From positions 12,587,001-12,651,000 of the forward strand of contig JAVTVX010000026.1 of the NCBI GenBank assembly GCA_033439265.1: a stretch of 64,000 bases of DNA. The letters run 5' to 3'. Of this stretch, positions 35,688-48,525 are shown in pieces (within the stretch, counting starts at the first letter, position 1; every line of letters begins with the position of its first letter). The notes under the pieces are model-generated. The model did not search any database. It was not told where the DNA came from and saw nothing but the letters and a program-made list of their open reading frames with translations. The position numbers and the translations under genes are program-made. This stretch comes from Dillenia suffruticosa (lineage: Eukaryota; Streptophyta; Magnoliopsida; Dilleniales; Dilleniaceae).

Positions 35688-36146
35688 CGGTGTTTTTAAA
35701 ATTGGAACGGATTGATTGGTTCTTTCGGGAATCATTCTATAGTATGGTTTGATTTTCACTATTAAATTGGATAAAATCAAAATTGATCAAAATTGTTTAA
35801 AATCGATCAAAATCGATAAAGTCGGGGAACCATTCAAACTGGTTCAAAGAAAAAAAAAGAAAAAAAAAAGGTATTAGTCACTCTTTTCATTTCACTTTTT
35901 TTTTTTTTTAATACTATTTGATCTTTCGTTTCCTTTCTTGCACTTTTCTTTCGCTTCGCCATTGTTTCAATTTATTTATTTTTTATAAAAATATATAGAC
36001 TTTATTCTATTTTAAAATATATAATAAACAAATTATATATATGATATTATGATTTTATCATTCGGTTTGTAAAATGGTCCAACCAATAAATCAATGAACT
36101 AATAGATTAGTCAAATTATTTACTGATTTAATTTTAAAAAACACTA
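35688..36146. mobile_element. MITE-like element with 8-bp target duplication
   Basis: The left end GGTGTTTTTAAAATTGGA is mirrored at the right end, whose reverse complement reads AGTGTTTTTTAAAATTAAA. The flanks are GTTCTAAC (35680-35687) and GTTCCAAC (36147-36154), an imperfect 8-bp duplication as made by hAT transposases. It is 459 bp long with no coding sequence. The middle has a repeated ATCAAAAT motif near 35775-35815. Confidence 0.65.
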
Positions 36147-36154
36147 GTTCCAAC

Positions 36155-37201
36155 TTCCAACCTACTCTTGATCAAGTTGATATATCATGTGCCTTTAGAA
36201 AGTTAGAAAAAAGAAGCAATTTAGAAGCGATTACCATATAGTTGATATTACGTACATCTAGGTTGTTGTTTACAACATTACTAGATCCAGAATTTGATCG
36301 TGTCGGTTTAGATTTTACTCCTATCTTCTTCTCCTTCTGTATTTTGTTGTTTGACAATAATAAAAAGTAATGCACCTATTGACTAAACCATATACGTGAC
36401 CCAAGAGAGTTGTGGAAAAGTGTAGAGGCCGATGGCTTCTACTTTCAACAATTCATGGCTAGACCGGTTCCTGTCACACTTTTGATGTATGTAATCAAGT
36501 GGCAATATTGTGATAGCGACCTACCCAAGAAAGGCAAAGGAAAAACAAGTGCCCCTTTGTAGGGTACAATGACAAGTCTGAATGCCCACATTGTATGACT
36601 TGTGAACAGATACAGGCACACAATAGGTGGGGCCAAAGAACCCAGAGCATCCAGCTCCCAGCTAGTTCAATTAGAAGACTTCTGGAGGTGGTGCCTAAAT
36701 TCTAGGAGCAAAATCTCCCAAACCCAAATTTGGAGGATCATAGGTCTAAGGAGGACGTTGTATAACTCAATTACCTCAAAAAACAAAAAAAAAAAAAAAA
36801 ATGACGACCACCACCACCACCAGAGGTGCATGGTTTTACTTAACAGATAAAACTTGAGACGGCTGCACAGAGCACAACTCATCTTCGGGGAGAGACAACA
36901 TTAACCAACCATGTCGTAGTCTTGGAGGAAAAGGGTATTTTGCTTTTGCATGGTTAAGGACAAATTGATATTATCACCAAAAATTAGTCCCAGGCTAAAT
37001 TACAGAAGTGCTCGCTTTTGTGGACAACACAGTTTCTTCCTCTGAATGTGTGCTTGAATCAGTACTCACATAAAACAAGCATGGCTGGTAAATCAAGGTA
37101 ACTTGATGACAGTTGTCACGAGGCAGGGAAGAAAATGGTGCTGGAAAAAATTGAATTAAAATTTTCCAGCTGCACAATTACAAGGTTTTCTATTCTATTG
37201 T
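36155..37201. other. Intergenic and ELP2 3' flank
   Basis: No further gene recognised. An A-run followed by a CCACCA repeat lies at 36780-36820. The part nearest 37201 should hold the ELP2 3' untranslated region. Confidence 0.4.
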
Positions 37202-40200
37202 TCAATGAATACAAACCTCATATACTCTTACAGAATGGTCAGCTCCGCAAGAAGCAAACTGCATACTTTTAGACTCCTCACTGTCATCGCAGGTTTTCCA
37301 AGCCAAACGGTTCACTGCAGATGTGTGGCACATGAATGCATCCAGCTGTACAAGACAGGCAGGAACGGTAGGCATCATTGTGCTCCCATCATCAGCTCTA
37401 GTGATAGAGAGACTCCATAGTTCTAATAGTCCTCTTTCCAATCCAATTGCCAGAATTCCATCATTGCTTAGTCGATCAACACAAGCCCAAGAAATTGCCA
37501 TAACACTGCTGCTGAACTGTGGCAAGACTGACAATTGCTTAACTGAAGATTCGTTGTGAACACCCCAGATCTTCACGGTCTTATCTCTCGAACCGGTGGC
37601 AAATTCGTGACCAGATGGATTCCAGGAGCATGCCCAAATTATTCTTTTGTGTGCCTCCTGTCTGGTCACAAGCTGGTAACTGATCTCATCTGTGCCTGTA
37701 ATTAGAGCATTAGTATAGCGTCATAATGTAGACTAACAGGAAGCATGGTGTATTGGCCATTCCAGGTTTTTATCTTGCTAAGTTAATACATAAAACAAAG
37801 ACAGGACTAATTTCGAACAGAAACAAGAAAGTAGCAATTCTGCCTTTGTTAAATTCAGAACTAGAAAATAAATGAGTATGTTCAGGTACCAGTTCTGTTG
37901 ATTGAAAAAACAGAGAATTGACGATCTCGAGAGACGGCCAACAGGAAATTGTCATCGTGTGAGAATTCCAGCTGTGTAACTGTTAAACTATGGGACTGCA
38001 GGCGACCAACTGCCTTCCATGATCCAACTTGCCACAGCCATATTTCAGCCACAACAGGTAATTGAGCCTGCAAGGTGTCAACCCTGGTCCATGAACATAA
38101 TCTACAACTCCTGATGTGAATAGATAATAACAGTAAAATTCAAAATCTCAACATTTGATCATTCAGATGTCTAATCTTAACAAGGTTCAGTTTTTAGCAA
38201 TTACCTTCTGCAAGAACCAGAGCAGCAAAGTAAATAATATTAAATAGTCAGTGCAGGATAAAGATAACTGGCAAAGACACACGAAGCATAATTTGAAGTG
38301 CTTCCATGGAATTATAAAGGATATCTAGCTAAAGGATATCTAGCTCTGTCAAATAATATAGCGAATCTAGTTCTTGTGCACATGGTATCATAGACACAAA
38401 AGTTCTCAACCATTTTTATTTGGAATGCACAAGTTCCTGCCAAAGTTGAGGCCCTTATTTGGTCTATGGTCCACAAGATCAACACCAATTATTAGTTACA
38501 AAAGTAGAAACCTTCTAAAGCTATCGCTTCAGATGTTTTAGTAATGTGTTACAATAATTTGAAACAAGATATCATACATTTTTGCAATGTTCTATTTATA
38601 CTTGGCAATTCATAACTTGGTGTCTAAATGTGTTGTGTTTTTTAGTAGACATGGCTAAAATTTAGAGTGAAACAAACACGACTTGTTTATCAATTGTGTC
38701 TAAATAAAACAACCACACATAGGCCTACTTATTAAACACGTTACACAACACGACGAGAATAAAACATCTAACTAACATATCGGGTCTAGATAAGTAGTTT
38801 TATCCCACAAAATGTCTCGCTTTGTTGGGGACGTGATCACACTCATATACGCGAGGATCTCTCTCAGACTAGTCATGTGGCATTGAGACACCCACCACTT
38901 TTATAACCAAAGTTGGAAGCATCTCACTTTACAACTAATGTAAGATTCAAGCTTATATCGTTTTTGAACATGTTAAGAGGGTTAGCCCATAGATGGACAC
39001 ATTTCTCATCGTATCTAAGCGTGTTAAACACGATTTTGACATGAAACCTGTTCGATTCAAACCCGAGCCAAGTTAACTCCCTGCCGTGCCATGCCATGTA
39101 AACAGGTCGTTTAAAAAATGGTCTAGTCTAATTCTATTGCAAGGGAGATGTGGAACCATTTCTTTGCCATATGGGATGGGTTTGTCCTATAACTTTCCTT
39201 GGGCGGTGTCTAACAAAATTTGGAGATTTTGGAGGGTAGAAGGATGCCCATTTGCTGTAGTGATGTGCTTTTGAGGCTATTACTTAGTGTATTTGGAGGG
39301 AACAAAATGCTAGAATGTCTAGAAATGAAACTATTGGTTCTTCCCTCGTGCATGGTTGTACTTTTTGCTTCTTTGAGCTCCTGCCTTAGGGTTTTATAAA
39401 GGGATTGGAGAGCAGTCTTTTATTAGTCTCTGTATTTTTTCTGACTCATTCTTGAGGATTTCTCATCCTAAGAGTTTTTGTATATATTCTCTTTTACTTC
39501 TAATACAAATCTTTTTCTATAATAAATGTTATAATGGACACCGTCCTCATCCCATATATATATATTTATATACATACTTTCAGAGAAAGCATGGCATCTT
39601 ATTTAATGAGGATTAAAGACGCTAAAGACACCAAAGACCTAATGCTACATTGACAATGCCATTGCATACCTTACATGACGAAGCAACAAGCTTTCCCTGA
39701 TGGTCACAGCACAAAGAAAACAGCTCATTCCCATGACCATAGAGTTTATGTGATTCTGGCCATAGCGTGTGCCATGCCAACTGATCTTCAATTGGAGGTT
39801 CAGTGAACACCGCTGGAACAGCATCTGGTATTGTTTCCAGAGAGTCAAGGCCATTATTATTTTTTCTATCTGCAGTCTCACGTTCAGCTGCAAATCACAT
39901 ATAGTTCTATCACTATTGAGCACAATCACCTAATACAATTTGAAAAGTTGCACAGAAACAAGACCAATAGAAAATATAATTAAGCATACGTGTCCTGGCA
40001 ACAAAACATGCTTTGCAATTATTCCCTAATACCATGAAGGGAAGACACTATGAATATAATTTTTCATAGTGATGCCTTTTAACTCAGAAAGCTCTTGATG
40101 AGTTAGCAAATAATATGCCAGAGGAAAGGCAACATACAGAGATAAAAGAAGACATACAAAACAGTAGCTTAGCCCCATACATAGCATCTACCAATCTAAG

Positions 40201-43200
40201 CAGACTGCAAAATGTACATGCAAATTTCAGTAATATTTCTTTGAGATGTACTATAACAATTGATCGAGTTGGATACAGGAAAAGCTTACACTATGCATGA
40301 ACATTTTTCCTTTTTTCTCAAACCTTTTCCTTCAGTAGAAAATCCTGTGCTACACATGCTCTCCTAGTTTATAGTGAAGGAAAGAAAGAAAAAAGAAACA
40401 AAAAAAAGAGTTAACCAGCCAAAAAGCATTATTTGGACCACACAATGCCACTCTATGTTCCTCAAGTCCACTAACCTTCAAGCATTAAGCATAGTTTCCA
40501 ATAACACATAAAAAATGAATAGAAGAACACTTATTCTAAAATGAAGACGCAGAATAAGAGAATTACATGTATCTCTCTAAAGGGTAGCATTCAAACAAAA
40601 ACATCTCAGCACACTCATGCACTTATCCTCAAACGCCCCCCGGGGGGGGGGGTGTGGGGTTGAACAGTCTTACCATGAATGTAAATAGGCTTCTGTGATA
40701 GTCCAAGTGCAGACATATTAGCTCCCAAAATCTGAACATCTTCAAGATGTTGAGCAAAGTTACAGGTTTTTAAAGTGGAATTGTTCATTGTCTTCAAAAA
40801 TGACAAAGGAGCCTCAAACACTCTTGCAACTTTCTCATCAGCTCCACTTACAAATCGGTGGTTTCCTTTTGCTGGGATGATGGTCACACAATTGATATCA
40901 TGACCATGTACTTGAGGGCGAGCAACTTCATGCCACGAGTTCCCATCTCTAGAAGAAGTAATATTTTGCCATGGAGCAAAAACTCGAGTTGTCTACAAAT
41001 GTTAAAGCTCACAAGTATCAGTTGCAACTAGATAATATAAACAGGATGCATCCAGATAATATAAATAGGATAAAAAATGTAGATAAACTGTTCGAAGTTC
41101 AAACATAGCCCAAGAAGATGTAGTGATTCAACTGGATAGAAAATAAATTGGTTCTCTTTGATGCTGATTACCTGGTCATGACTGACAGAAATTAAATATT
41201 CTCCAGATCTAGCCCATGAGATATCTGTTACTGCACCAAAATGACCAGAGGGAACTTTTTGTGGTAGCCAATGATCAGAGTCAGTACCAACATTTTTCCA
41301 CAGATGAAATGCTCCACCATAACCATGAGCTAAAATTGCATCACTTGTTGGGCTCCAATGACCACCATAAAAACCTAAAGCACAATGACTTAATTCTCCT
41401 ACCGAAACCACATTCATCCAAATACCAGTGGTCCTTTCTGGTTGCCAGATCATCATCGTCTTGTCCATGGATGCAGATAAGATGCTTAGAGGTTGATCAT
41501 ATTCAGTCCCCTCCACAGATGCAAGAGAAGGGGGTTGCCATTGCACAGAATACACCCAATCCTCATGTCCAATAAGAAGGGATTCCAGAGATATCTGATA
41601 GGAAGATAAGCCAGTAGATATGACAGGACCTTCAATGTAAGATGCTAAGCTTATTTGGTCTCTCTCAGCATTACCCACAGAACTACTCAAAACAATTTTC
41701 CATATGCGTATGCCTTTGTCTTGTGATGAACTCACAAGTAGAAGTCTCCTTTTCTCACCAGTTGTGCACAACGGTAATGAGAAGTCCAAACTTCGGATCC
41801 AATCAGTGTGTCCTTTCAACTCACAAGCATGAACAAACTGGACATTTAAACAAATAAGGGAAATAAAATATCCAGAGACATAAACTTCACATGCAGAAAA
41901 AGGATAGAAAAAAATAAATAAATAAGCTGCCCACCTTTCCTGTCCGTTCCCCACAATAAAGATGAACCTTGTTATCCAATCCTCCCATTGCTAGAATCAG
42001 ATGTTTGGAACTCCCATGTAGTTCTGCTAATGATAGTGCTACCATGGTTCTTGAACCAACAGTAATTGATTCCAAAAATGACAACCTACATTCTCCTAAT
42101 TGGGGTAAAATGAGAAAAGATATGCTGATCAGAAAATTTAGATGGAGATGAAAAGCCAACAAGCAAGCCAAACTCACTGTGGACATTCCAAGAATAAAAG
42201 ATGAAAATGCATGTCACTCCCAAAAATATTACAAATGCACATAATGAAGCCATAGTAATTATAATCTTTATTACTACAGTGTCGAAGACCTCATTGATCA
42301 GCTTGTCACAGGATAAAACCTAAAGCCACTTTATCGGCATCATGACCATAAACTATAAACATGAAATGTTGTGCTATGGGCTGGCTTATCAACTATTGAT
42401 CGCCTGGGAATTTTCACAGTATAATTTTGGGAAACAACCATATATGGATGACAATCTCAACAATCAACTAACACAGCACATCAAATAACACAGCAAAACC
42501 TTTTGAATGTATACAAAAAGGTGCTTCGTCTAGGATTTTAAAGTTGTGGCTTTTTAAATTCCTACAAAGAATATCCAAATGTTCCAAGCATAACTATTGA
42601 AGCATTATTAGTGCACAGCAACATGGAAACAAACTGTGAGGATATGAAATATAGCTCTAGCCATATAATACTTATGAGAGCGAGAGAGAAGAATGTCCTC
42701 TGTTTCTTCTTCAAAACCAGCAGAGAGTTTCCAAAAGATCTTTTAATCAACCTCTTAACTTTTGAAAATATACTAAGAGGTCAAAGAAGGTAAACTTTAT
42801 TACTAAATGGCTCACCTTCTACTGTTGATGGAAAAACCAATTCCCATACATGAACTGTACCATCTGAAGAAGAAGATGCAAATAAAGCATCTAATTGAGT
42901 AAGCATAATCCCAGTAATGCAGGTAACTCCCTTCTTGTGAGGTTCTGGGACATGTGAGACATGCCTCCACTATTTTTTTAGAAGACAAGAAAAAAAGTTC
43001 ATGAGAAACAAGAGAAAACAGTAAAACCAATGACAAAATACATTTCTTGATAGAAGATGATTGGTAAAAAGCGAAGACAGAAGGGCCAGTATTTAGTATA
43101 GGTCTGGCTAAACCAAGCCCTAGGAGGATTAAACTGGAATGGTCCCACCTTTTTGCAATTTTGCACAAAGTGACCGGTTTTTAGTTTCAAGTTTTGTGAA

Positions 43201-44126
43201 GTGTTTCCAGCAAGAGATTTTCACCAATTGCACCAACCAATAGCCCCTATATGACAGGATACTAATTACGGCTCAGCCTAACTATTCCATGTTTAAAACA
43301 ATATTATATAAGAGGGGATATCACATCTTCAAATTACAACATTGAGAAATGGATAAATGTCGCATTATCAACGAAAAAATCAAACGAAAAACTCAAGAAG
43401 GATCAGATGGATAAAGGGATATTGCAAATGACAGGTGCTTAAAAGCACAACAAAATGTCCCAAGATGCCTCAGACTGAACCACTAAATAGGAATAACAGT
43501 TTGGATGATAGCATCAACGACAAGACAACCTGACGATTAGTTTAAAGGTAAGGTCAGTGAAAATGCGAAGGGGTTCAAAACTGAACCTCAATCCATTAAG
43601 CACAAGATTTAAACTTAAGTACTTTACATGAATTCTTAAATTTTTTTTCACGCTTTACACAAAAAAAAAAAAAAAAAAACTATTACCTTTTTGCTGACAA
43701 GAGAAAATTCCCATAAGATAATTGCACCTTCAGCATCTCCGGAAAGCAAATAATGCCTGTTTAAACGTCCAGCTGCGGACACACGGAAACATGACAAAAG
43801 ATCATCAAAATAATCAAACTCAAAACACCAAGGAATCGAGCTCCAAAAATCCATCGAAAAAAAAAATCCGAAACTAAGAAATTCCCAAACTAAACATAAA
43901 TTCCATCAAAGCCCCATCTCTCCTTGTATTTGACACCAGAATTTGCTTGTGGCTATTCGAACAGAAGAGAAGAAAGTGTTACCTCTGAAAGCAAACTTGG
44001 TATTAGGAAGCCAGTAGGTGCAATTCACAACAGCTTTATGACCTGGGAGTGTTGTCAGAATTTGTGCACTCTGCATATCACCCATAAATCTTAATTACGA
44101 AACAGCGAACGAAATAAATTGAGAGG

Positions 44127-44158
<32 letters not shown>

Positions 44159-44290
44159 ACCTTGGGGCAGAAAATGGAGACGGCGTTTTGGGCACCAAAA
44201 GCAACTAGATCACAAGCACCCCACGAAACATTATTGACGATTCTGTTGCACCCTGCTCCAATGAATAATCTCTCCACTCCTACGTTTCCC

Positions 44291-44292
<2 letters not shown>
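37202..44292 (-). CDS. ELP2: Elongator complex subunit 2 (WD40 repeat protein)
   Basis: Ten exons on the minus strand: 44292-44161, 44070-43983, 43772-43687, 42969-42816, 42095-41935, 41837-41172, 40992-40674, 39887-39670, 38067-37890, 37689-37202. All borders are GT-AG and phase closes throughout, giving 829 residues; plant ELP2 is about 840. The N-terminus [21 protein letters not shown] and the segment [12 protein letters not shown] are diagnostic. WD-type blades include [10 protein letters not shown]...[16 protein letters not shown]...[30 protein letters not shown] and [32 protein letters not shown]2 has two WD40 propellers and is a core scaffold of Elongator. Elongator modifies wobble uridines in tRNA and has been linked to transcription elongation and plant immunity. 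The last exon could instead splice at GAG|GTTTGT near 37215 to a further exon. The gene shares a promoter with the hydrolase gene. Intron 8 (1.8 kb) contains a LINE fragment. Confidence 0.95.
38640..39060. repeat. Dispersed-repeat-like stretch in ELP2 intron 8
   Basis: A run of motifs such as CGTGTTAAACACG, ACACAACACGACG and CAAACCCGAGCC is typical of dispersed plant transposon sequence. I see no ends or coding capacity, so the class is not assigned. Confidence 0.3.
39117..39540 (+). mobile_element. LINE (L1-type) fragment: 3' end of ORF2, in ELP2 intron 8
   Basis: Plus-strand reading gives [14 protein letters not shown], then [14 protein letters not shown], then [14 protein letters not shown]. 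This is the order at the C-terminus of plant L1 ORF2, the zinc-binding region after reverse transcriptase (consensus like IWRERNARIFE). Frames shift between these pieces and stops are present, so it is a degenerate, 5'-truncated copy. It runs antisense to ELP2 and ends in a T/A-rich 3' region near 39500-39540. Confidence 0.65.
44131..44158. repeat. GA microsatellite at the start of ELP2 intron 1
   Basis: About 14 GA units lie directly beside the splice donor of exon 1 (donor at 44159-44160), so length changes bring no coding change. Confidence 0.9.
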
Positions 44293-44330
<38 letters not shown>

Positions 44331-44577
44331 ATTTACAGGGGAAAACACTCGCTAAACCCTCGGATGCAGGGTTAAAACCCTCACCGGAGAGGAACAGATA
44401 CGGGCTGGGCAGGGCTATCGATGGCCCATAAAAATTTAGGCCGAAAGGCCCATTACCCAAGGTCAAATTCCAAACGGACTTATAATAAAGGAAAGAGAAA
44501 GTACCGAAGAGACGAGGAGAGAGGGAGGGAGAGAGGAGGACAACAGCTAGCACCGAAATGATTGGGTAAAGCCGGAT
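44293..44577. promoter_or_regulatory. Bidirectional promoter between ELP2 and the hydrolase gene
   Basis: The two start codons are only 285 bp apart on opposite strands, and this gap must hold both 5' leaders. It contains two GGCCCA motifs (44423-44428 and 44447-44452). These are plant site II elements (TGGGCY) read on the other strand and are common in promoters of housekeeping and growth genes. A GA run of about 32 bp (44293-44325) abuts the ELP2 start codon, giving that mRNA a CU-repeat leader. No classic TATA box is obvious for either gene, as often seen with site II promoters. Confidence 0.65.
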
Positions 44578-45031
44578 ATGCGTTTTGCAGTTCACATGGC
44601 GGTGAAATTTGGGACTTACAGCACGAGACTCTTCTTCTCGGTTGTCGCAGGTCGTCGAATTTCTCTAAGAAGACCCGCTTTAACGTCGTCGGTTTTGAGG
44701 GTTAGTGCGTTTTCGAACGCATCAACCGACTGTGATGGTGTTGTGGGAGAGAAGGTTGTGAATAAGCCTTCTATATGTACGGCGGATGAGCTACACTATG
44801 TTAAGGTTCCCAATTCTGATTGGAAACTCGCTCTCTGGCGATACCTTCCTTCTCCTAAGGTCTTCTCTTTATGCTTACGCAACTTAAATGATGATTTGGG
44901 TTTGTTTGTAAATTGCGTTTTATGAAATTTTAATGATCATCTGATAGGCTCCTACGAGGAACCATCCTCTGTTGCTCTTGTCGGGTGTGGCAACTAATGC
45001 CATTGGATTTGATCTTTCTCCTGGAGTAAGA

Positions 45032-45066
<35 letters not shown>

Positions 45067-47693
45067 CATTTTTGAAATGCCCATTTAATTTACGAATATA
45101 ATTCGTGGTTAACAAGCATGCCTTTGATATTAATAATTTTTGAATTGTAATTTGTCTTTGATTCTTGTTAATCCACAATAACTATAGTTCTATTTGCTAG
45201 TTCTCCCCCATTTTATGTCCCCACATACTGAGAAAATTTTCACACAATTCTTCCACTTTTGTGCAAGTCCAATCTAAGCAGGTTTTGGGTTGGGAATTGT
45301 TCCATTATACCCCGGAGTTACTCCCTAGTTTGCTCTTGTACAAATTACAAATTAGAAAAAGCTTCAACTTGGTTTGAATTCCTCTCAGTATATTGTACCT
45401 TCTGTTGGGCTTTAAATGCTTCTAATGCAGTAGTTTTGCCCAATTGGCTTTCTTTTCCAACATATAGTTTATACTGCGGTCTTGCCCACTCTCTGAAATC
45501 TTGTTTAGATGATGCTTCCAGGAGAATCCTTATTGATGCGATATCTTTTTAACCTCTTGTTCCCTGGTTCTTTGTTACTCTCCAACTCTAGAAGCTGATA
45601 ATGCTGCATTTAATGATGGGTTTGCAGTCTTCTTTTGCACGTTACATGTGTGATGAAGGATTTGATACTTGGATTCTAGAAGTTCGAGGCGCCGGTTTGA
45701 GTGTAAGGGAGTCGGATGCAAAAAATATTGAGCATGCTGCACACGAAAAATCTGAGCAGATAAAGTCTGCTGCTGCTACTGCAACTAATGAGGTTATATC
45801 CTCTGAGCAGCAATCAATGAGCATTGAGATTTCTTCGAGAGAATCTGTCATCTCAGTTGCTAAAGGAGATCCAATAGGATTAGCAAAAGCATGGGATGAA
45901 TCAAGGCTAGTGTCCAAGTTGAGTGAGACTTTAATGCAATTTTCTGAAGGACTATCTGGGTTTCTTAGTGAGAGTCAATTAAGAATTATGTATGCTAAGT
46001 TCTTTGATCAAATATCAAAGCTCTTTAAAGATTCTTCCTTAATTGAACGTGTTAATGAGATAAAGGGAAAGATTTCGAGCCTGTTAGAATCAAGGCAAAA
46101 CTCGACAGTTGCAAGCCAGATTAGAGATTTGAGTCAAAAGCTTGTGGATGTTATTGAAGAAGGCCAACAGTCTGTTTCTCCTCGGTTGCTTGACTTGCAA
46201 GAGCGTCTTACGACAACAATAGATAACTTTCAGAAACAGTTTGACTTGATTGTGAAGTATGACTGGGACTTTGATAATTACCTGGAAGAGGATGTACCTT
46301 CTGCGGTGAGGTGACATGTCACTTATGTTTTGTAGTATTTATCTGATCTGACCTTGTAAATTGTTTGATGTTAATGTACCTCTAAAAATCTTCTGTGGCA
46401 CAAGTTATATCTAGTCTTCACTCTGTCAGTTAACTCTCTGTTGATTTGTCTTTGTAGATGGATTACATAAGGTCCGAAACCAAGCCAAAGGATGGAAGGT
46501 TGTTTGCAATTGGACATTCAATGGGGGGTATCTTGCTCTATGCAATGCTGTCTCGATGTGGTAGGATTCTCAACTTGCTTGTGTGGGTTCTCATGGTGTC
46601 TGCACCGTTTGTCATATTTGACAGCTTTTTGATAGCCTAATCTTATGGATGTAGTGGTATACTCATCTCTATCAGCTTTCAGCTTCTGAAGGAGTAGATT
46701 CCAAATTGGCTGCTGTTGTCACTTTGGCTTCATCACTTGACTATACATCCTCAAAATCAGCACTCAAACTGCTATTGCCTATTGTAAGTGGTTGAATATG
46801 TTTTTCTGATTCCTTATGTTGTTTTAGATTGTACGTTTTGTTTTTGGAACTTGTGTATATGTGCTTGGTATGCAGGCTGATCCTGCACAGGCCCTTAATG
46901 TTCCTGTGGTACCTGTAGGGGCTCTATTAGCAGCCGCTTATCCACTTTCTTCTCGTCCTCCTTATGTCTTATCTTGGCTTAATCATATGATCTCAGCACA
47001 AGATATGATGCATCCGGAGTTGCTAAAAAAGCTGGTCATGAATAATTTCTGTAAGTGAAGACAACAAATGCTTTCTCTGTTTTTTGACATTGACTCTAGC
47101 CTGCCATGCTGCTAGCAGCTTCTCGATTTTGACCAACGTGGTTGTACAATTTTCAGGCACCATACCAGTCAAGCTTCTCTTGCAGCTTACATCGGTATTT
47201 GAAGAGGGTGGATCACGTGACAGAAGTGGTACCTTTCTGCACAAGGAACATCTCCATAAAAGCCATGTTCCAATTTTAGCGCTTGCCGGTGACCAAGATC
47301 TCATATGCCCTCCTGAAGCTGTATATGGTACGTAACGGGTTGGTCTTTCCGTCAGCCTTGATGGAGGCTTAATAATCCAGTTGTCTTCTTGTAACTTTAA
47401 ATGTTTCAGAAACCGTTAAGATCATTCCTGAGCACTTGGTTTCCTACAAAGTATTTGGCGATTCTGAAGGTCCACATTATGCTCACTATGATTTAGTCGG
47501 AGGACGAATGGTATGTCATTCCTTTGGTTTTAACTCCCATATTGGATAGATCATTCACTTGTTTTCTATCAGTGATATATCCGTTCTGCCAGAAAATTAA
47601 CAGAACTATTTTTGTCTCTCTTGTATAATGCAGGCAGTGAACCAAGTTTATCCTTGTATAGTTGAATTTCTTGGTCGCAATGACTCCACTTGA
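44578..47693 (+). CDS. Alpha/beta-hydrolase family protein (UCP031088-like)
   Basis: Nine exons: 44578-44859, 44948-45025, 45628-46305, 46458-46560, 46683-46783, 46876-47050, 47157-47327, 47410-47510, 47634-47693. They join in phase to 582 residues. The N-terminal 60 residues are rich in Ser/Arg and hydroxylated residues, suggesting a plastid or mitochondrial transit peptide. The hydrolase fold begins near HPLLLLSGVATNAIGFDLSP and WILEVRGAGLS. The nucleophile elbow is GHSMGG with Ser367. A likely acid is in AGDQDLICPP (Asp518 or Asp520) and the histidine in GPHYAHYDL (His552 or His555). Between the first strands and the elbow lies a long insert (about residues 150-345), mostly helical and without known domain. 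Its relatives are plant proteins such as Arabidopsis AT1G15060, with unknown substrate. An alternative start is Met7 (44596). In intron 4 a 7-bp shift of the acceptor would introduce a stop, so I chose the second AG. Confidence 0.92.
45031..45063. repeat. CT microsatellite in hydrolase intron 2
   Basis: About 16 CT units just after the splice donor at 45026. No coding effect. Confidence 0.9.
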
Positions 47694-48525
47694 ATGTCAG
47701 TAACCCCAGAATTGGCGTCATAGATCATTTTGGTGGACCTCTATGCATCTCCACCTCACACCTTTGTCACCAACACAAAACTTCGACAAACGTTTTCTTG
47801 TGCCGACTCATAAATCTGCAAGTCCAGCAGTTCTGCTCATCATCATGCTTATAAATGGACCTGGCAGCATAATACCCAAAAGGACAGGCACTTGGAGAAC
47901 AATGTCTGTCCACTTAGTGATATGGAAGGCTATGGAGGGCACTTTGCAGATAAACCGCAAAATTAAGATAGAAGCACCGGCAGATGCATGTCTGCTTATA
48001 TATATTGCATTCTAGAAAGACATATTCTGCAAATGCCAGTGTTCCTTGGTCTGAGCTCATATTAAGCTGATTTATTTATTTAGTTTTTCTCAAGAATAGC
48101 AATACTACTTTGCTTTGTTCTTACTGTTTATCCTTTACTTGAAATTCACAAACCACCCAAATTGATATTAGTTAATGCAACAGTTTAGCAGGAAGGGCTG
48201 CTCACACAAGTATGCCCAGAAATGTCGGATGGTAAACTCTTTAGCAGGAAGACGTATAATAAATGGTACATGGCAAAGATTTTTAATATATTTTATTGGC
48301 ATGGAAAATGAAACTCAGAAATGAAGTGCAACTCATTGCCTGCACAAACAGAGAAAAGTATTCCAGTACATAAAAGCTTCGAATAAAATTTTGAAGTAAA
48401 ATAGGAAATCAAACTTTCTTTAATTGAATCTGAAGAGTACAAGCACAAAAGGTTTCAGCCAAAATTCTTGGACCTGGAAATAACTGGGGCTCAACAAAAC
48501 GAGCCTTAAGGAAGGTGTCCTTGTA
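47694..48525. other. Convergent 3' flanks of hydrolase and RING genes
   Basis: Two genes point toward each other across 832 bp, which must hold both 3' untranslated regions. On the minus strand AATAAA at 48297-48292 is a candidate polyadenylation signal for the RING gene, about 230 nt after its stop. No other gene is seen. Confidence 0.5.

Noticed and set aside
44162-44431. 89-codon plus-strand open frame over the ELP2 start
   Set aside because: It is the antisense of ELP2 exon 1 plus the GA repeat, which translates to Arg-Glu repeats.
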